From: JAICMB01 sp963795935
GTDB lineage: Bacteria; Acidobacteriota; Terriglobia; Bryobacterales; Bryobacteraceae
Assembly (NCBI GenBank): GCA_963795935.1
Contig: CAWCJO010000020.1
Span: 1-64,000, forward strand
DNA: 64,000 bases
Direction: 5' to 3'
The notes below the pieces were generated by a model. That model saw only the letters and a list, made by a program, of their open reading frames with translations. It made no database searches and was not told the DNA's origin. How positions within the stretch are numbered: position 1 is the stretch's first letter; each line of letters begins with the position of its first letter. The position numbers and the translations under genes were made by a program. Below are positions 27,521 through 36,847 of this stretch, in pieces.

Positions 27521-28901
27521 TCCGCACCGCCATCGCGAGCAGCCAAAAATACACCGGCAGCACGCGCCAGTACGTGAGCAGGTCGCCTGAAAGCATTTGA
27601 AACATTTGGCCGATCCAGAAGCAGAATATCCAGCGCCCAAAGAAAGCCGTGCGCGCGTCGGAGCTGCCTGCCGCCCGCTTGGCCGCGCGCAGTAAGGCCG
27701 CATTGAAAAACGCGAACACGGTCAACCCCGCGATTCCCGTTTCGACCAGCAGGCTCAGGTACATGTTGTCGGCAATGGTCGGCCGGCCGGCGTAATCTGA
27801 ATACGGCAGCGTCTTATACCCGATTCCGAGAATGGCGTGCCAGGGATTCGCCCTCAGGAAATCCGCCAAAGCGCTCCAACTCGCCACGCGGCCCGACAGC
27901 ACGCCTTCTGGCGAAGTGAATAGATACTGGGCCGTGGAGGCGAGCCGCGTCCAATACATTTGCGCGAAATCCGGCGCCGCGGCGATCGCGGTCACGGCGG
28001 CGGCGGCGATCGATGCCGTCGCAATGAGGAGCGCGCGGCCGATCCGCGGGCGCCCCAAACAGGCGTAGGCGCCCACCGCGGCGATCACGTTCAGCAACGA
28101 CGCGCGCGAGTACGAGAACACCAGCGCAAATGCGAATACGATTCCGCAAAGTCCTAATGTCCGGCGGGAACACGGTATCCAGCCGTCCTTCCGCAGAAAG
28201 GCGATTGCGATCATGACGAGAAAACACGCGCACAGATTCCCCAACGTGCTCGCCTCGTAAAAGACGCCTTGCGCGCGGCGAAACACTCCGGAATCCAGCC
28301 ACACAAATTGAGGTCCGTAGCCCGCCGGAGCGGGAAACTGAAAGTAGAAGTCTATGCAGGCGAAGGCCGCCGAAGCGCAGGCCGCGGCGAGCAGGAAACG
28401 AACCGCGCGGTCGGAATCGGGCGGCGCGTAATCGCCTGGCCCTTGCGCCGTATAGAAGAAAAGATAAACGCCGATTCCAAACAGCAGCACGCGCGCAAAG
28501 CTGCCCGCGGCAATTTGCGGGCCTGAATACAACAGCGCCAAGACAATGCTGGCCAGGAGGACGAAAAATAAAGCAAGAATCGCGATCGACAAAGCATCGT
28601 TGGTGAGACGCCATTGCGGCAGCCGCACCAAGCCGGCGCATACGCCGAGAAGCGCGGCCAGCAGCGCCGGATGCGGGCCGCTATCGCCAATCGGAATCGG
28701 AAGCGGGGGCAGGAGCAGCGCCGACGCGAAGAATAGCGCGATCCATGCGCGGGCGTTCAGCGCCGTCCACATGACCACGGGAATGACCACCAGAGGCACG
28801 CACAGCGCCAGTTTCAGTTGCGGCGTTCGAGCCAGCGCGATGGCCGCGGCATAAACGCCGATGCTGGCGGGTATCGCGTAGGCGCGCAGAACGCGAGTCA
28901 T
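27492..28901 (-). CDS. O-antigen ligase/polymerase (Wzy/WaaL-type) membrane protein
   Basis: 469 residues with about 12 transmembrane helices. ATG 28901 is chosen because it overlaps the Wzz-like stop as ATGA; the longer frame adds an Arg-rich tail antisense to nothing useful. A long periplasmic loop lies in the second half, between SYSRASLLNVIAAVGAYACL and LSLLVETGIAGLTVFAFFN. It carries GVLSGRVASWSALADFLRAN and GIGYKTLPYSDYAGRPTIAD, the features seen in PF04932 (Wzy_C) members. Such proteins polymerise or ligate undecaprenyl-linked glycan on the periplasmic face. It lies between the Wzz-like chain-length protein and a glycosyltransferase. Confidence 0.85.
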   Translation of the reverse strand: MTRVLRAYAIPASIGVYAAAIALARTPQLKLALCVPLVVIPVVMWTALNARAWIALFFASALLLPPLPIPIGDSGPHPALLAALLGVCAGLVRLPQWRLTNDALSIAILALFFVLLASIVLALLYSGPQIAAGSFARVLLFGIGVYLFFYTAQGPGDYAPPDSDRAVRFLLAAACASAAFACIDFYFQFPAPAGYGPQFVWLDSGVFRRAQGVFYEASTLGNLCACFLVMIAIAFLRKDGWIPCSRRTLGLCGIVFAFALVFSYSRASLLNVIAAVGAYACLGRPRIGRALLIATASIAAAAVTAIAAAPDFAQMYWTRLASTAQYLFTSPEGVLSGRVASWSALADFLRANPWHAILGIGYKTLPYSDYAGRPTIADNMYLSLLVETGIAGLTVFAFFNAALLRAAKRAAGSSDARTAFFGRWIFCFWIGQMFQMLSGDLLTYWRVLPVYFWLLAMAVRNANPVRRSV

Positions 28902-29983
28902 CGCTCGGCGGCGCGCGCGGGAACCGCTTTCAGCCGCGGCGCGGCGCCGCGCAAATGATAGGACACGGTCAGGTACAACCACGACCCCACGAGCGCCGCG
29001 AGCAACGCCACCACCGTATTCAAGGGAATGTTCGGGAAGCTGGGGCGCTGCGGAACAATGCCGGGGTCGATGATTTTGAGGCGCTCGCTGCGGACTCCTG
29101 TCGAGGCCTGCAGCTCGTTCAAGCGGTTGACGGACACATCGAAGGTCGCTCGCGCCGAATCGACCTGCGACTTCAGTTCATCCCATCGCTCCCGGCGCTC
29201 GGATAATGCGATGCGCTTAGCGCTAGACTCGGCGGTCAGTTGAGCTAGTTGCTTTTCAAGAGCGTCGCAGCGCGCCCGCAACGGGACCGATTCGCTTGCG
29301 TCGTTCCGCGCCGAGGCTTCCGCAAGGTCGACTTTCGCGCCAAGCAATTCACGCCGCACGCGCGCTTCCGTGTCCAGCACGTTCTCAAGATCCACCTCGA
29401 GGCCGTCGACCGGCTCGCGCGCGCTCTCCTGCCCGGCGGCATCTTCAAGTTGTCCCAAATTCTTTTTGGCAACGTCCTGCTGCCGCCGCGCTTCGTCCAA
29501 CAAATCACGATCCGATTCGCGGGCCATCGCGCGGTTCAACGAGACGGTCTGCTCCGCGATATATTGAGCCAGCGCCTGCGCCTTCACGCCATCCCCGAGC
29601 GTGACGCGAATTTCAAGTATCTTCGTGTCGCGGGGTTTGTCTACTCGAAGCACCCGGCGCTTCAGAGAGTCGATTGCCGGGGAACCGTGATCCTGCGCCA
29701 GCTTGAACTTACGCGAGGCCGCGGCGAACAACGTGTCGCTCGAGGCAAAGCGCTCGTACGATTTCAGCGACTCTAGATAGATGGAGCTGACCGCGGTGGC
29801 CGCGCGGGGATCGGCGCCCGCCGGAGCGTCGATGAGAATACTCGCCATGGCGGTGTATTCTTTGGGCAGAAGGAGGCTGATGCCGATCGCGAGCGCCACC
29901 GCCGCCAGGCAGGCGATCGCGCAGACGCTCCAGCGCCGCGACAGATAAGCGATGTAATCGTGGACGTCGAATGGCTCGGACAT
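28898..29983 (-). CDS. Wzz/GumC-type polysaccharide chain-length or co-polymerase protein
   Basis: 361 residues. Start at ATG 29983 (MSEPFDVHDYIAYLSRRW); a TTG four codons earlier is less likely. The first membrane helix follows at ~20-45 (ACLAAVALAIGISLLLPKEY) with the proline of the Wzz motif. A long periplasmic coiled coil rich in Leu/Glu/Arg runs through ~140-290. A second helix near 325-348 (LNTVVALLAALVGSWLYLTV) is preceded by PQRPSFPNIPLN, the Pro-rich Wzz signature. There is no C-terminal tyrosine kinase domain. It controls chain length of the glycan made by the Wzy-type polymerase that follows. First gene of the minus-strand operon; divergent from the second ligase gene, 42 bases away. 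Confidence 0.87.
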   Translation of the reverse strand: MSEPFDVHDYIAYLSRRWSVCAIACLAAVALAIGISLLLPKEYTAMASILIDAPAGADPRAATAVSSIYLESLKSYERFASSDTLFAAASRKFKLAQDHGSPAIDSLKRRVLRVDKPRDTKILEIRVTLGDGVKAQALAQYIAEQTVSLNRAMARESDRDLLDEARRQQDVAKKNLGQLEDAAGQESAREPVDGLEVDLENVLDTEARVRRELLGAKVDLAEASARNDASESVPLRARCDALEKQLAQLTAESSAKRIALSERRERWDELKSQVDSARATFDVSVNRLNELQASTGVRSERLKIIDPGIVPQRPSFPNIPLNTVVALLAALVGSWLYLTVSYHLRGAAPRLKAVPARAAER

Positions 29984-30025
29984 AAACACGCGCAACGGCG
30001 CGGAATTCGCAATCTCTATGCTTGT

Positions 30026-31825
30026 ATGCGCTCCGTTCTACCGGCGGCGGCGGCCCTCATTCCGTTAATCATAGCGCCCGGCGTTCTCTTGTACTTTGAT
30101 GTAACGCCAAAGCTGACGTTGCTCTTTGTCGCGGCCGCCGCCGGGCTGCTGTCATGGCGCAACGGTCCCGGCAAGTCGAAGCCAGCGCGGTTCCTGCTTT
30201 TTTGTTTTGCCCTCGAGGTGCTGTCGCTGCTGCTCTCGACACTGCTCTCAACCCACCCGGGCTTGTCGTGGAATGGCGGGAACTGGCGGCGTTTCGGTCT
30301 TGTTCCGCAATATGCGGTGCTCGCGTTCGCCTTTCTAGTCCTTTGCGATTGCGGCGGCTCGGAAGAGCGCGTGCGGACATACTTGAAGGCGATCGCCGCC
30401 GGAGCCATGCCAGTCGCGCTGTACGCGATCCTGCAGTATTTCGGGATCGACCCCTGGCTCCCGGCGCAGTCCTACCACGCCGGCGAAGATACCTGGGCCA
30501 TCGTCCGACCGCCGTCCACCATGGGCCACGCCAGTTATCTGGCATCCTATCTCCTTTGTGTGGTGTTCATGGCCGCGGCCTTGTGGCGGGTGGAACGCTC
30601 CCGGTCTGGCGCGGCATTGCGGCAGGCAGCGTGGCGCTTTGTTCGTGGCAATTTTTCTCAGCGGGACGCGCGCCGCTCTGCTCAGGGCTCGCCGTGGGCG
30701 CGGCGCTGGCGTATGGAAGCTGCGTCCGTCCTTTCGCGCCCGCCCCGCGGTGTTATGCGCCGCCGTGGCGTGCGCCGCCGTCCGTTTTATGCCTCGCCCG
30801 CCGGCAAAGGCCTTCGACACCGCGTCACGTGGAGCAGAACCGAACCGCCGGAGGCGTACGGCCCCAGCTATGGCGCGACACTGTCCGAATGTCCGCCACG
30901 CGGTTCGCCGCGGGCTTCGGTCCGGAAACTTTCATAACCGAGTTCCCGCGCTTTGAAAGCGTCGCAGTTGCGCGCGCCTATTCCGGATTTTCTGCACGAA
31001 TCTCCGCACAACATTTTTCTAGACGCGTTGATTGCGCAGGGCGCGCCCGGTTTCGCGATCTTGGCGGCGCTATGCGCGTTCGGCCTATATACGGCGTTGG
31101 CGGCGCGCGACCGTATCTCCCCGCTACTGGGTGCGGCCCTTGCAGCCTTGATCGCCGCCCAGTTCTTCACTTCATTTGTCATGCCCACGGCTTTGTTTTT
31201 TTACGTTTTACTCGCGCTGATTGCCGCGCCTACCCTCGCGCCCTCCCCAGTCTTCCGCCCTCCCCGAACGCTGCGCGCCATCGCCTGCGTCTGCGCGATA
31301 CTTTTCGCCGCCTTCGGCCTGAGGCTGTTTTTATGGGACCATTCCGTCCAGACCGCATCGCGCGCGATCGAAGCCGGAAATCTGAAACGCGCCACGCAAG
31401 AATATCAGGGCGCCCTGGAGCGGGCCATGCCGGGGTGGAGCGTGGACCTCTATTACTCGCGCCGATTGACGGCTTACACCGGAGCCACGAAAAATCCGCG
31501 GCTCAAGTTACAGGCCTGGCGCGAGTCCCTCGCAATTGGAGCGCGAGCGGCGCTTACTTCGGAAGAAAAACAGAACGCGTATTACAATCTCGCCGCGCTG
31601 CTCGCTGTCGAAAACAATGCCTCGGACGTGGAACGCAGCTTGCGTGAGGCCATCCACGCGGCGCCGCGCTGGTACAAGCCGCACTGGGCCCTGGCGCGCG
31701 TTTTGATGCTGGAAGGCAAGCTGCCCGAAAGCCGGCGTGAGGCGGAGCTTGCGGTCTCCTGCAACGCGCGAGCGCCGGAAATACTCAAGACGCTAGAAAC
31801 GGTTCGCTCCGCCCAGCAGCGTTGA
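30026..31825 (+). pseudogene. O-antigen ligase family protein with C-terminal tetratricopeptide region, frameshifted
   Basis: The start ATG 30026 begins MRSVLPAAAALIPLIIAPGV, a first membrane helix. Coding stays in frame 2 to about 30600 with helices and QYFGIDPWLPA, TMGHASYLASYLLCVVF. It then appears in other frames (ALCSWQFFSAGRAPLCSG; SATRFAAGFGPETFITEF in frame 1 to ~30990). It returns to frame 2 as PDFLHESPHNIFLDALIAQG through to 31825. The motif FGPETF...HNIFLD is typical of the Wzy_C loop of ligases with C-terminal TPRs. The C-terminal soluble part (RAIEAGNLKRATQEYQGALE; AYYNLAALLAVENNASDVER) forms TPR-like helices. Three shifts are needed to read ~600 residues. Confidence 0.8.
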
Positions 31826-31840
31826 GACCTGGAGGTAAAG

Positions 31841-32656
31841 ATGCGCTTTATCCGCGGTTGTATATTATCCATTCTCTGTTGCAGCCCGATGTTCTGCCAA
31901 ATACCCGTAGTCGGCAACAACGGCGTCGTGAACGGCGCCAGCTTCGATAACACCACTCCCATCGAGCTGGCGCCCGGAGCGCTGCTATCGATCTTCGGCA
32001 CGCAATTGGCCGACGCAATCCAGTTCGGCGATACCGTGCCTCTTTCGAACAACATTGAGAACGTGACCGTCTCATTCAATGGTATTCCCGCCGGCCTCAC
32101 CTACGTTTCACCCGGTCAAATAAATGCGCAATTGCCATGGAATGTCCTGGTCGACGGGTCCACCAACGGAATCGCGACCCTCACCGTTACCCGCGATGGC
32201 GTCATGTCGGCGCCAACGGTGATCAATGTCGCCGCGACAGCGCCCGGCGTATTCAGTATTCCCGCCGGCGTTGGGAACGCGGTCGCGGTTATCAACAACG
32301 ACCCGCAGGGCGCGGTGGCGGCTCCGGAAGGCTCCATCCCAGGGCTTGCGACGCATCCCGCCGCCGTTGGCGACATACTGATCGTTTATGCCACTGGACT
32401 CGGCCCGGTAGATGTCCCCATCGACAACGGGGCCGCCCCCGGGAGTCAACTGCGGAATACGCTCGCGGTTCCAAAGGTCCTCATCGGCGGCCAGACCGCG
32501 CAGGTGCTCTTTTCCGGTCTCTCGCCGCAGTTCCCCGGGGTGAATCAGCTCAATGTCATGATCCCCGCGGGAGTCTCTCCCGGCGACGCCGTCCCACTGC
32601 AATTGCAGATGGGGAATATCACGACCACGAACAAGGTCACAATCGCGATCCATTAA
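31841..32656 (+). CDS. secreted TIGR03437-domain protein
   Basis: 271 residues; GGAGG lies at proper spacing before ATG 31841. Signal peptide MRFIRGCILSILCCSPMFCQ. The rest is the whole TIGR03437 unit: VVNGASFDNTTPIELAPGAL, SIFGTQLADA, VTVSFNGIPAGLTYVSPGQI, ILIVYATGLGPVDVPIDNG, VLIGGQTAQVLFSGLSPQFP and VNQLNVMIPAGVSPGDAV. Unlike most family members it has no other domain. The function is unknown; a surface or extracellular beta-sandwich role is inferred. It follows the ligase gene by 15 bases and precedes a sugar transferase by 7 bases, so it may be co-transcribed with the polysaccharide genes. Confidence 0.85.
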   Translation: MRFIRGCILSILCCSPMFCQIPVVGNNGVVNGASFDNTTPIELAPGALLSIFGTQLADAIQFGDTVPLSNNIENVTVSFNGIPAGLTYVSPGQINAQLPWNVLVDGSTNGIATLTVTRDGVMSAPTVINVAATAPGVFSIPAGVGNAVAVINNDPQGAVAAPEGSIPGLATHPAAVGDILIVYATGLGPVDVPIDNGAAPGSQLRNTLAVPKVLIGGQTAQVLFSGLSPQFPGVNQLNVMIPAGVSPGDAVPLQLQMGNITTTNKVTIAIH

Positions 32657-32663
32657 AGGGACC

Positions 32664-33317
32664 ATGGCTGCGACATCGCTTGCGCCCGTGCGGGAAATCC
32701 CCTCCGCGCGGCGTCTGGAACTCGCGTACTTGCTGGAGCGGCTATTTGCGGCAGCGCTCCTGATAGCTCTGTTGCCGCTGCTTGTTTTCATCGGCGCGAC
32801 GGTGTGGGCGTTATCGGGCCGCTCCCCTTTGATTGCGCATCTTCGCGCCGGGCGATATGGCGAGCCGTTTTGGGTTTTGAAGTTCCGCACGATGTGGCAA
32901 AGCCGCCCCGCCCATCGGGCGCTGCAATTGCTGGAGCGCATCACGGCGGCGCCCACGGCGCTAAAAAGGCCGTGCGATCCGCGCGTCACCAGCCGCTTTG
33001 CACGCTTCTGCCGCCGTTTTTCGCTCGATGAATTACCGCAGCTCGCTCAAGTCGCGGGCGGACAAATGTCGCTGGTCGGACCGCGCCCCGCCACCGCGGC
33101 CGAGTTAGACGCGCACTACGGCCGGTTTGCGGCGGAGGTGCTGCGCGTGCGGCCCGGCATCACCGGCCTATGGCAAATCAAGGGCCGCAACCGGCTCAGC
33201 TATAGGCAGCGGCTGCGTCTCGATCTGTTCCTGGTGCGCCATAATGGCATGGGATTGTATCTGCGCGTGTTGTCTGATACAATTCCGCGAGTGCTGCGCG
33301 GAGACGGAGCCTGGTGA
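32664..33317 (+). CDS. undecaprenyl-phosphate sugar transferase (PF02397 family)
   Basis: 217 residues. AAGGGA precedes ATG 32664. A single membrane segment (AAALLIALLPLLVFIGATVW) is followed by the cytoplasmic catalytic domain: GRYGEPFWVLKFRTMWQS, RFSLDELPQLAQVAGGQMSL, VGPRPATAAELD and RPGITGLWQIKGRNRLSY. These are the hallmark motifs of the initiating phosphoglycosyl transferases that load the first sugar phosphate on undecaprenyl phosphate. The N-terminal CoA-binding-like domain of longer relatives is absent, as in WbaP/PglC short forms. It is the starter enzyme expected for the Wzx/Wzy-type locus here. Confidence 0.9.
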   Translation: MAATSLAPVREIPSARRLELAYLLERLFAAALLIALLPLLVFIGATVWALSGRSPLIAHLRAGRYGEPFWVLKFRTMWQSRPAHRALQLLERITAAPTALKRPCDPRVTSRFARFCRRFSLDELPQLAQVAGGQMSLVGPRPATAAELDAHYGRFAAEVLRVRPGITGLWQIKGRNRLSYRQRLRLDLFLVRHNGMGLYLRVLSDTIPRVLRGDGAW

Positions 33318-33408
33318 TTCGCGGGTTGCGCGTTTATACAAATACCCTGCAACGGAATGGCGCGAAAGTCCGTCTGTGCCATGGCGATTTCACTACTGGA
33401 GGAACCGC

Positions 33409-35286
33409 ATGAAACTCAACGATTTCAGCAACGCACGCCGCTTCCACGGGCCAGTCTTTTGTGGACCAGCCTGGATGCGCGCGGCCGCGCTATTCTCTCT
33501 CGCCGCTGGTTCCCTGTCGGCGGCGAACGGCTATGTCGTTCATAACCTGGTCTCCGACCTGCCCGGCTTGGCGGACCATGTGGATAAGAATCTGGTCAAT
33601 CCCTGGGGTAACGGATTCAGCGGTTCGAGTCCCTTCTGGATCGGCAACAACGGCACCGGAACGTCAACGTTGTACGACGGCACGGGAGCGCCGGTTGCGC
33701 TGGTGGTCAAGGTGCCCGCGGCCGCCGGAGCCACAACGCCCGGCCCGGTCACCGGCGTGATAGCCAATACGTTCTCACCGTCGTTCAATGCGGCCACCGG
33801 CAAGCCCGCCTCGTTCCTCTTTTGCACCCTGGACGGAACCATCTCGGGATGGAATTCGAGCGTGAATGCGACCAATGCCCAGATCATGGCCGACAATTCA
33901 AAATCGGGGGCGGTCTACCCGGGATGCGTTCTGGGCGGTACGTCGGCCACGCCGTTTTTGTACGCGGCGAACTTCAATAGCGGAAAGATCGACGTCTGGG
34001 ACGGCACTATGCAGCCCGTGACAACCGCCGCGTTTACCGATCTGCTGATACCGGCAGGCTACGCTCCCTACAATATCGCGAACCTCGGCGGCAAGTTGTA
34101 CGTCGCGTACGCCAAGCAGGATGCGACCAAGCGCGTGGACGTGGCGGGCGCGGGCAATGGCTACATCGCGGTGTTCGACTACTCCGGCAATCTCGTCGCC
34201 AACCTGGTCTCCCAAGGCTCGCTGAATGCGCCCTGGGGCATGGCGATCGCTCCCTCTACGTTTGGAGATTTTGCCGGGGCGCTCTTGGTCGGCAATTTTG
34301 GCGATGGCCGCATTAACGCCTTCAATGTCTCTACAGGCGCCTCGCTGGGCGCCTTGAACGATGCCCTCGGCAGCCCCATCGAGCTTCCCGGATTGTGGTC
34401 GCTGGAATTCGGCAATGGCGGCCGCGGCGGCGACCCGGGCACTCTCTATTTCACCGCCGGCATCGCCGGACCGAGCGGAGAGCCGATCCAATCGCACGGC
34501 CTGCTCGGCAGCATTCAGGCGGCGCCTTCGTTCCAGGTCAGCGGCGTCGTGAACGCAGCGAGTTTCTCTTCCACCATCGCCCCGAATTCCTGGGTCACAA
34601 TTCTCGGGAGCGGCCTTTCCGCCACCACCCGAAGCTGGGACCTGGATGACGTCAGCGGCGGCAATCTTCCGACCACGCTCGATCACGTCACCGTGACCGT
34701 AAACGGAACGCCCGCCTACGTCTCTTACGTCAGCCCCATGCAGATTAACTTCCTCGTCCCGGCCAACATTACTCCGGGTCCGGCGCAAATCCAGACAACC
34801 AGCGACGGGCTGACCAGCGCTTCCATATCGGCGACCCTGGCGCAAGCGGCACCGGCGTTCTTCGTCATCGGAACGAACTCCACGACCAAGAACCAATACA
34901 TCGCGGCCACGCACGCCAACAACTCCCTCATCGGACCGCCCAGCCTCATCACCGGCGTCACGACCACGCCCGCCACCGTGGGTGAGACCATCGTACTTTA
35001 TGCGAACGGGCTCGGGGCCACCAATCCGGCGGTAACCGGCGGACAGCTCATCACCGCGCCCGTGCCCTTGGCGACGCAGCCAACCGTAACCATCGGCGGC
35101 CTTTCGGCAAAGGTGACCTTCTCCGGTCTTGTGGCGCCGGGGCTGTATCAACTCAACGTCGTCGTACCATCCGGCTTGACTCCCGGAACTACCGCCAACA
35201 TCGATGTCCCCGTCGTCGTACAGGTTGGCTCGGCGCAATCGCAGTCGAATGCGATAATTTCAGTCGTGAATCCTTCCGGGACATAG
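33409..35286 (+). CDS. TIGR03118-type secreted protein with C-terminal TIGR03437 domain
   Basis: 625 residues; GGAGG at 33398-33402 before ATG 33409. The leader (RAAALFSLAAGSLSAANG) is followed by a TIGR03118-type domain (~35-380). That domain has LVSDLPGLADHVDKNLVNPW, SPFWIGNNGTGTSTLYDG, FLYAANFNSGKIDVWDGT and NAPWGMAIAPSTFGDFAGAL, and by its repeats is likely a beta-propeller-type structure. The last ~230 residues are TIGR03437 (GVVNAASFSSTIAPNSWVTI, VSYVSPMQINFLVPANITPG, IVLYANGLGATNPAVTGG). The function is unknown. The fusion links a propeller-like module to the domain that is also found alone two genes upstream. Confidence 0.85.
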   Translation: MKLNDFSNARRFHGPVFCGPAWMRAAALFSLAAGSLSAANGYVVHNLVSDLPGLADHVDKNLVNPWGNGFSGSSPFWIGNNGTGTSTLYDGTGAPVALVVKVPAAAGATTPGPVTGVIANTFSPSFNAATGKPASFLFCTLDGTISGWNSSVNATNAQIMADNSKSGAVYPGCVLGGTSATPFLYAANFNSGKIDVWDGTMQPVTTAAFTDLLIPAGYAPYNIANLGGKLYVAYAKQDATKRVDVAGAGNGYIAVFDYSGNLVANLVSQGSLNAPWGMAIAPSTFGDFAGALLVGNFGDGRINAFNVSTGASLGALNDALGSPIELPGLWSLEFGNGGRGGDPGTLYFTAGIAGPSGEPIQSHGLLGSIQAAPSFQVSGVVNAASFSSTIAPNSWVTILGSGLSATTRSWDLDDVSGGNLPTTLDHVTVTVNGTPAYVSYVSPMQINFLVPANITPGPAQIQTTSDGLTSASISATLAQAAPAFFVIGTNSTTKNQYIAATHANNSLIGPPSLITGVTTTPATVGETIVLYANGLGATNPAVTGGQLITAPVPLATQPTVTIGGLSAKVTFSGLVAPGLYQLNVVVPSGLTPGTTANIDVPVVVQVGSAQSQSNAIISVVNPSGT

Positions 35287-35389
35287 TTCCCGCGCAGTAA
35301 GCTTATCAAAGGCTGGCTCGATGCCGGGCGTGCGCCCGCGCACAAAGGGCCAGTGCGGCGCAACGCCGCGCACAACTTTAGGAGCTGCC

Positions 35390-36703
35390 TTGAAACTCAC
35401 AACATTAAAATGGACGGCGCTGCTCGGCGCATTTGCTTTTGCTTTCTCTAATGCGAGCGGTTTGCTTGCGGCCGATTCCGGGGACTTGGCGAAATCCCTA
35501 GGCATCTCCTTCAGCGATGCGCCAGGCTCGACGCTGGTGCTGGAGCGCGATGGCAAGAAGTACTCCATTGACGCCGCCGCCCACACGATCCGGGAAATCG
35601 ATGCCGAGGCGGCGCCGGATCCGCCCAACGAGGGCGCGGAGATTTTCATCCGTAACTGCGCGACATGCCATGGCCCCGACGGCCGCGGGAACCCAAGCAT
35701 CGGCACTCCCAATTTCACGGATCCTGGGTTCCAACGCGGCTTGACCGACCAGCAGATCGTCGCCGTCATACGCGGAGGCGCTGCCGGTGGAAAGATGCCG
35801 GCGTTTTCAGGCATGCTAAGCCTCGAGCAAATCGCCGCGGTCGCCTCTTTTGTCCGTTCATTCGCCCCGGGTGGCACGAGCGTGTCTTCAAGCGCCACGC
35901 CGGAGAAGCCAAAAGTTTACCAGCCGGGCGACGATCTCCTCTTCAGCCTGCCGACCGGGCGTCCTCTCGACCGGCACGCCGTGGATGTGAACTTCACGCA
36001 TCGCTTCGCCTACGACGCCGCGTTCACCGGCCGGGATCGCGGCGCCGAGCTGTTTGGACTGGACAACTTTGCCCTGGCCTCCTTCGGCTTCCGTTATGGA
36101 GTCACCGACCGGTTATCGGTCGACGTTTACCGCTCGCCATCTTTTATCGGACGTCCCATTCAAATGCTGGCAAACTACAATATCCTGGATGAGCGCCACG
36201 AGGCGCCATTCAATCTGACGGCCGGCGTTTCTATTGAAGGCCAGGACAATTTCCGCAAAAATTTTACGGAAAATCTGCAAGTGATCTTCTCGCGGTCGTT
36301 GACCTCGCGCGCCCAGATCTATGTCGTGCCGACCGCTTCCTTCAACGACCGTCCTCTCCTGCAAGGAGGTCTGCTGTCAAACCAGATCCCCGATTTCCCA
36401 GGCGTCAACGCCTTCTCGATCGGCTTCGGCGGCGCCATCGACGTACGGCCCACCGTAGCTCTGATTGCCGAGGTAATTCCTACGCTCATCGGCGCAAGAG
36501 AACTCGGAATCCATCGCCCCGCCTTCTCGTTCGCGATCCAGAAGAAGCTCTACCGCCACGCCTTCACTCTGGGCCTGACCACCAGTCCCGGCACAACGGT
36601 GGCGCAGCGCGCCGGAACCCGCGCGACATTTCTCGGCGACCCCGGCGCCGATACTCCCGGAGGCCTTTTCATCGGCTTCGATCTCACCCGCCAGATTCAT
36701 TGA
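35390..36703 (+). CDS. cytochrome c fused to a predicted outer-membrane beta-barrel (DUF5777-like)
   Basis: TTG 35390 is the start: AGGAG at 35380-35384 is well spaced, and the product begins with a signal peptide (LKWTALLGAFAFAFSNASG). 437 residues. Residues ~80-165 are a small cytochrome c domain with CATCH near 90-94 and a Met-rich loop (GAAGGKMPAFSGMLSLEQIA). From ~195 to the end the sequence alternates polar and hydrophobic residues like antiparallel barrel strands (HAVDVNFTHRFAYDAAF, ALASFGFRYGVTDRLSVDVY, AFSIGFGGAIDVRPTVALIA). It ends GGLFIGFDLTRQIH, resembling DUF5777 barrel proteins. A heme module attached to a barrel suggests electron passage at the outer membrane. A GC-rich hairpin lies before the gene (35355-35369). 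Confidence 0.78.
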   Translation: MKLTTLKWTALLGAFAFAFSNASGLLAADSGDLAKSLGISFSDAPGSTLVLERDGKKYSIDAAAHTIREIDAEAAPDPPNEGAEIFIRNCATCHGPDGRGNPSIGTPNFTDPGFQRGLTDQQIVAVIRGGAAGGKMPAFSGMLSLEQIAAVASFVRSFAPGGTSVSSSATPEKPKVYQPGDDLLFSLPTGRPLDRHAVDVNFTHRFAYDAAFTGRDRGAELFGLDNFALASFGFRYGVTDRLSVDVYRSPSFIGRPIQMLANYNILDERHEAPFNLTAGVSIEGQDNFRKNFTENLQVIFSRSLTSRAQIYVVPTASFNDRPLLQGGLLSNQIPDFPGVNAFSIGFGGAIDVRPTVALIAEVIPTLIGARELGIHRPAFSFAIQKKLYRHAFTLGLTTSPGTTVAQRAGTRATFLGDPGADTPGGLFIGFDLTRQIH

Positions 36704-36739
36704 TTTCCAGCCAACTCGTGATCGAGCCGCGGCGCGCGA

Positions 36740-36764
36740 CCGAGCCGCGACCGTTAGGGAGCGA
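36740..36764 (+). repeat. intergenic dispersed repeat, copy 1
   Basis: A 25-base unit beginning CCGAGCCGCGACCG and ending in GGGAGCG matches, with few changes, units at 38310-38334 (opposite strand) and 55953-55977. All are intergenic. Such GAGCCGCGACC-type elements look like REP-like repeats. Confidence 0.6.
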
Positions 36765-36847
36765 TTTCGCCCAGGTCTTCGAAGCGCCGGCAGGCCGCGC
36801 GATTTATTCTATGATGCAGAGGTGCCCGCCTAACGATAGGACCCCCG

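Noticed and set aside
33898..35238. 446-residue minus frame antisense to the TIGR03118 protein
   Set aside because: Gly/Arg/Asp-rich composition typical of an antisense shadow.
35340..35375. Intrinsic terminator before the cytochrome-barrel gene
   Set aside because: A six-base GC stem (35355-35369) is present but no T-run follows.
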